64,000 nt of DNA from Bacteroidaceae bacterium (GTDB taxonomy: Bacteria; Bacteroidota; Bacteroidia; Bacteroidales; Bacteroidaceae), in the NCBI GenBank assembly GCA_017461605.1, contig JAFTXN010000003.1, positions 124,001 through 188,000 on the forward strand. Reading direction: 5' to 3'. This document shows positions 62,162 through 64,000 of this stretch, piece by piece. A program made the translations under genes and the position numbers. Numbering within the stretch: the first letter of the stretch is position 1; every line of letters begins with the position of its first letter. The notes under the pieces were generated by a model. It saw only the letters and a program-made list of their open reading frames with translations, did not search any database and was not told the DNA's origin.

Positions 62162-62193
62162 CAAATATATATGTTTTTCCATCTTTCAACAAA
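62162..62193 (-). promoter_or_regulatory. Promoter of tdh
   Basis: On the minus strand TTTG (62193-62190), a 20-bp spacer and TATATTTG (62169-62162). The start codon lies 41 nt further on. Confidence 0.7.
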
Positions 62194-62355
62194 ACCCGAC
62201 CAAAAATTCTTTAGCAATTATTTTCTTCTCACAGCCCCATTGACATCATACGGCTGCCTGCAGAAGCTGTTTTTGCATTATCAGAGTTCCGCCGCCATGC
62301 TGCAACGCCACATGCGCCTGCCTAAGGGAGGATTTCGGAAAGGCTTCCGGAAATT

Positions 62356-62398
62356 CGAAAACGCCGTGTAGAAATTTCTGCCGTGCTTGCAGATTTTC
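62356..62398. repeat. Degenerate family A element
   Basis: AAACGCCGTGTAGAAATTTC is followed by TGCCGTGCTTGCAGATTTTC. This is one arm of the ACACGGCG type seen at 58146 plus one core, with the other arm lost. It lies in the 451-bp gap between tdh and the next lipoprotein gene. Confidence 0.65.
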
Positions 62399-62511
62399 GC
62401 ACAACTATCGGAGCCAAAATCGGCAGTGCCCGGGAGGTCGCACGAAAGAGAGAACCGGTTTTCGACTGTTCTCCCTATATCCGAATGCTGTTTTAGGAGA
62501 TACGAACGGAA

Positions 62512-62559
62512 AAGGCAAGAACACAATCCGGACAAAGGTTCGCATTGTGTTCTTGCCTT
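62512..62559 (-). terminator. Intrinsic terminator of the DUF-like lipoprotein gene
   Basis: A perfect 16-bp stem (62512-62527 with 62544-62559, arm AAGGCAAGAACACAAT), 12 nt after the stop codon. Read leftward it ends in TTCCG without a long T-run. Confidence 0.7.
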
Positions 62560-62571
62560 AACACTATATGT

Positions 62572-63492
62572 TTATTCCCAACGATATTCCATACTTTCTA
62601 CATTCGGCTTTAGTGTTCCCTGGAAAATTGTTCCATTTTGCTCTACAGCTTTTACCTGAATGCTCCAATCACTGTTTTCTTTCGATTTCACGTCAAACGT
62701 AAGGCGTGGCACAGAAGAGAACTCGCAGGGTATATCTATCTTAATATCCCATAATGTTTCTCTGGTCTCGTCTTTTATTTCGTGCTTCTTGACTTCCACT
62801 TTACCATTGCTGTTGTGCAAAGTGATGTAACGGGTGTAGTCGATCGGGAATATGTTCATGTCTGATATGCGCTCTTTTACCACCCATTTGGTTTCACCTT
62901 GATTCGTGACACACCGGGTTTGATAAGAACTCAGCAAGCATGAGTTGTCGTGCCATGCTATAATGTCTGCGTTTGCATCACCACCCTCAATGACCTCAGT
63001 TTTCGCCTGCGTTCCATCACTGAAGTAGCCAAGAACCTTGTCCGAATAACCGACATCTAACACATACCTTAACCCCACAAATCCGATGTATCCATCTCCA
63101 ACTCTGGACATTCTGGGAAGGATGTATCTCAACTCATACTCCTTGGTTTGCTCATAATAGGGAAGTGTTTTACGCTTCGGGATAACACGACTGCACTCGT
63201 CAATAAGGAAACGGCCTTGCAACGTATCGTAAGCCATGACCAACAATTTGTTGTCGTCCTTTTTGAGCGCCGAGAGGATGGATAATCCATCGTGATATGT
63301 CAGACAGAACAAGTTCTCGTCGTAGTCGTCCGAATTTATGCCGAAATTCTGACAGATCTGATTGCGACTGACAGAATAAGAATCCTCTACGACAACTTCA
63401 TTCAGGGGTTCTTCGTCATCGGATCCGCATGCACAACAAAAAGCCGCCACAACAGTGAACAGGCAAACGAGTAATGGTAAGTGTTTCTTCAT
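62572..63492 (-). CDS. Lipoprotein of unknown function
   Basis: The 306-residue lipoprotein has its lipobox at CCAC (MKKHLPLLVC start, signal ending near AAFCCAC). The mature part is beta-rich without a recognised domain. It includes ICQNFGINSDDYDENLF and long alternating strands such as YELRYILPRMSRVGDGYIGF (fragments). The frame reaches 16 codons further upstream, into the promoter, so the start at 63492 is preferred. It is divergent from the trp operon. Confidence 0.7.
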   Translation of the reverse strand: MKKHLPLLVCLFTVVAAFCCACGSDDEEPLNEVVVEDSYSVSRNQICQNFGINSDDYDENLFCLTYHDGLSILSALKKDDNKLLVMAYDTLQGRFLIDECSRVIPKRKTLPYYEQTKEYELRYILPRMSRVGDGYIGFVGLRYVLDVGYSDKVLGYFSDGTQAKTEVIEGGDANADIIAWHDNSCLLSSYQTRCVTNQGETKWVVKERISDMNIFPIDYTRYITLHNSNGKVEVKKHEIKDETRETLWDIKIDIPCEFSSVPRLTFDVKSKENSDWSIQVKAVEQNGTIFQGTLKPNVESMEYRWE

Positions 63493-63510
63493 TTCGTATG
63501 ATTTTGATTG

Positions 63511-63541
63511 CAAAAATAGGAATTTCCCTAAACTTCTCAAA
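63511..63541 (-). promoter_or_regulatory. Promoter of the lipoprotein gene
   Basis: On the minus strand TTTG (63541-63538), a 19-bp spacer and TATTTTTG (63518-63511). It is an exact consensus layout, 19 nt before the start codon. Confidence 0.75.
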
Positions 63542-63585
63542 AAAAATCACAAAGCACATTTTTTACACAAAAACCCAACAAACGT

Positions 63586-63616
63586 TTTGCAAAAACCAGA
63601 AATCGTATTATATTTG
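63586..63616 (+). promoter_or_regulatory. Promoter of the trp leader and operon
   Basis: TTTG (63586-63589), a 19-bp spacer and TATATTTG (63609-63616) match the consensus exactly. The predicted transcript start, near 63622, leaves about 14 nt before the leader peptide start. Confidence 0.85.
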
Positions 63617-63635
63617 CAAGCAAAACAAGCAAAAA

Positions 63636-63695
63636 GTGAGAAATCTGACATTAAATAATGGTTGGTGGCGCTACTTATTACTCCTAAAGTCGTAA
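63636..63695 (+). CDS. Trp leader peptide (19 residues, tandem Trp codons)
   Basis: A short reading frame starting at GTG 63636 reads RNLTLNNGWWRYLLLLKS after the start and stops at TAA 63693-63695. The two Trp codons (63663-63668) lie in GWWR, the same four residues as in the E. coli TrpL peptide. It lies between the promoter and an overlapping set of hairpins upstream of trpB. GTG is the only good start in frame after the predicted transcript start. Its role is to sense charged tRNA-Trp through ribosome stalling. Confidence 0.75.
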   Translation: MRNLTLNNGWWRYLLLLKS

Positions 63696-63774
63696 GTAGG
63701 AAAACCATCCGTATATACTTAATCAAGATATACCGAAAAGGCACTCCGTCGAACTTGCGACGTGAGTGCCTTTT
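63671..63774 (+). promoter_or_regulatory. Transcription attenuator of the trp operon
   Basis: Three mutually exclusive stems are visible. Pause stem: CTACTTA (63671-63677) with TAAGTAG (63693-63699). Antiterminator: GTCGTAAGT (63689-63697) with ACTTGCGAC (63753-63761), 9 bp with one G-U. Terminator: AAAAGGCACTCCGTC (63736-63750) with GACG-T-GAGTGCCTTTT (63759-63774), ending in a T-run. Stalling at the Trp codons would block the first stem, favour the antiterminator and let transcription enter trpB; with enough Trp the ribosome reaches the leader stop, covers 63689-63697 and the terminator forms. Confidence 0.75.
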
Positions 63775-63828
63775 CGTTGATATTAACGTATTGCCCAAAA
63801 CCAAAAATAATCTCAAAACATACAAATC

Positions 63829-64000
63829 ATGACTGCACAAACATTCACCGTTACCGAACAAGGGTATTATGGCAACTTCGGAGGCGCTTACGTGCCTGAA
63901 ACATTGCAGAAATGCACACAACGATTGGCCGAATGCTATCGTCAATACATCTCCGATGCCGAGTTTCAAACAGAATTCCGCCAATTGCTACGCGACTACG
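63829..64000 (+). CDS. trpB: Tryptophan synthase beta subunit (partial, 5' end)
   Basis: The first 57 codons are present and the gene runs off the window. The N terminus MTAQTFTVTEQGYYGNFGGAYVPETL contains the GYYGNFGGAYVPE signature of TrpB. The enzyme makes L-tryptophan from indole and serine with pyridoxal phosphate. In Bacteroidota trpB commonly opens the trp operon, which fits the leader attenuator directly upstream. The catalytic lysine lies beyond the window. Confidence 0.95.
   Translation, partial: MTAQTFTVTEQGYYGNFGGAYVPETLQKCTQRLAECYRQYISDAEFQTEFRQLLRDY

Noticed and set aside
63658-63687. An ATG-started short frame (MVGGATYYS) as trp leader peptide
   Set aside because: It has no Trp codon and ends before the pause stem; the overlapping GTG frame has tandem Trp codons in the expected place.

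Overview
This window is a stretch of Bacteroidota chromosome, most likely order Bacteroidales and possibly a Prevotella-like lineage (the genus is inference). Evidence: promoters of the Bacteroidota type (-33 TTTG, about 19 bp, -7 TAnnTTTG) recur before at least nine genes; GldH, DUF4491, RicT, a T9SS-like C-terminal tail and many SPII lipoproteins are present; and the gene orders purH-mreBCD-mrdA-rodA, holB-ricT-gldH and a trp operon that starts with trpB fit this group. Coding density is ordinary and the sequence is moderately GC-rich, with AT-rich intergenic gaps.

Layout. 0-3.4 kb: an MsbA-type ABC exporter, tRNA-Pro(GGG) and an aldose-1-epimerase-like protein. 3.4-8.8 kb: a PgpH-type 7TM-HD phosphodiesterase, then a cobalamin riboswitch controlling the anaerobic class III ribonucleotide reductase nrdD-nrdG. 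9-16.2 kb: gltX, a lipid A-type acyltransferase and five glycan-assembly genes (two Stealth phosphotransferases, a GT92-like enzyme and two tandem paralogous glycosyltransferases). 16.4-24.2 kb: mdh, an M24B aminopeptidase, then metF-holB-ricT-gldH. 24.3-28.6 kb: a leftward group of a GATase/M19-dipeptidase fusion, an M28 glutaminyl-cyclase-like lipoprotein and sufE, then an Lrp regulator with a DUF4491 membrane protein. 29.4-47.6 kb: an 18-kb run of seven exported proteins of unknown function (T9SS-tailed adhesin-like protein, outer-membrane barrel, 2439-residue giant, FN3 protein, two lipoproteins, DUF1573 protein). 47.8-50.5 kb: cysN and a PAPS sulfotransferase. 50.9-57.9 kb: the leftward rod-shape operon headed by a purH that encodes only IMP cyclohydrolase. 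58-63.5 kb: two lipoproteins, a coiled-coil exported protein and threonine dehydrogenase. The right edge holds a trp leader peptide and attenuator followed by the start of trpB.

Two families of short intergenic repeats run through the window. Family A is a palindromic element built on the arm GCAAGGCGTTTAGAA and the core TGCAGTGCTTGCAG; the best copies are perfect 24- and 31-bp inverted repeats. Family B is an 84-86 bp tandem unit whose outermost copy ends in a complete -33/-7 promoter with exactly 19 bp between the two parts. In three separate places (mdh, metF, purH) this promoter sits directly upstream of a housekeeping gene, so family B looks like a dispersed, promoter-carrying repeat.

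Most interesting points: the classical Trp-Trp leader attenuator in front of trpB, the promoter-bearing repeat family, the riboswitch-controlled nrdDG, the uncharacterised 18-kb surface-protein locus, the cysN-sulfotransferase pair without cysD or cysC nearby, and the half-length PurH.
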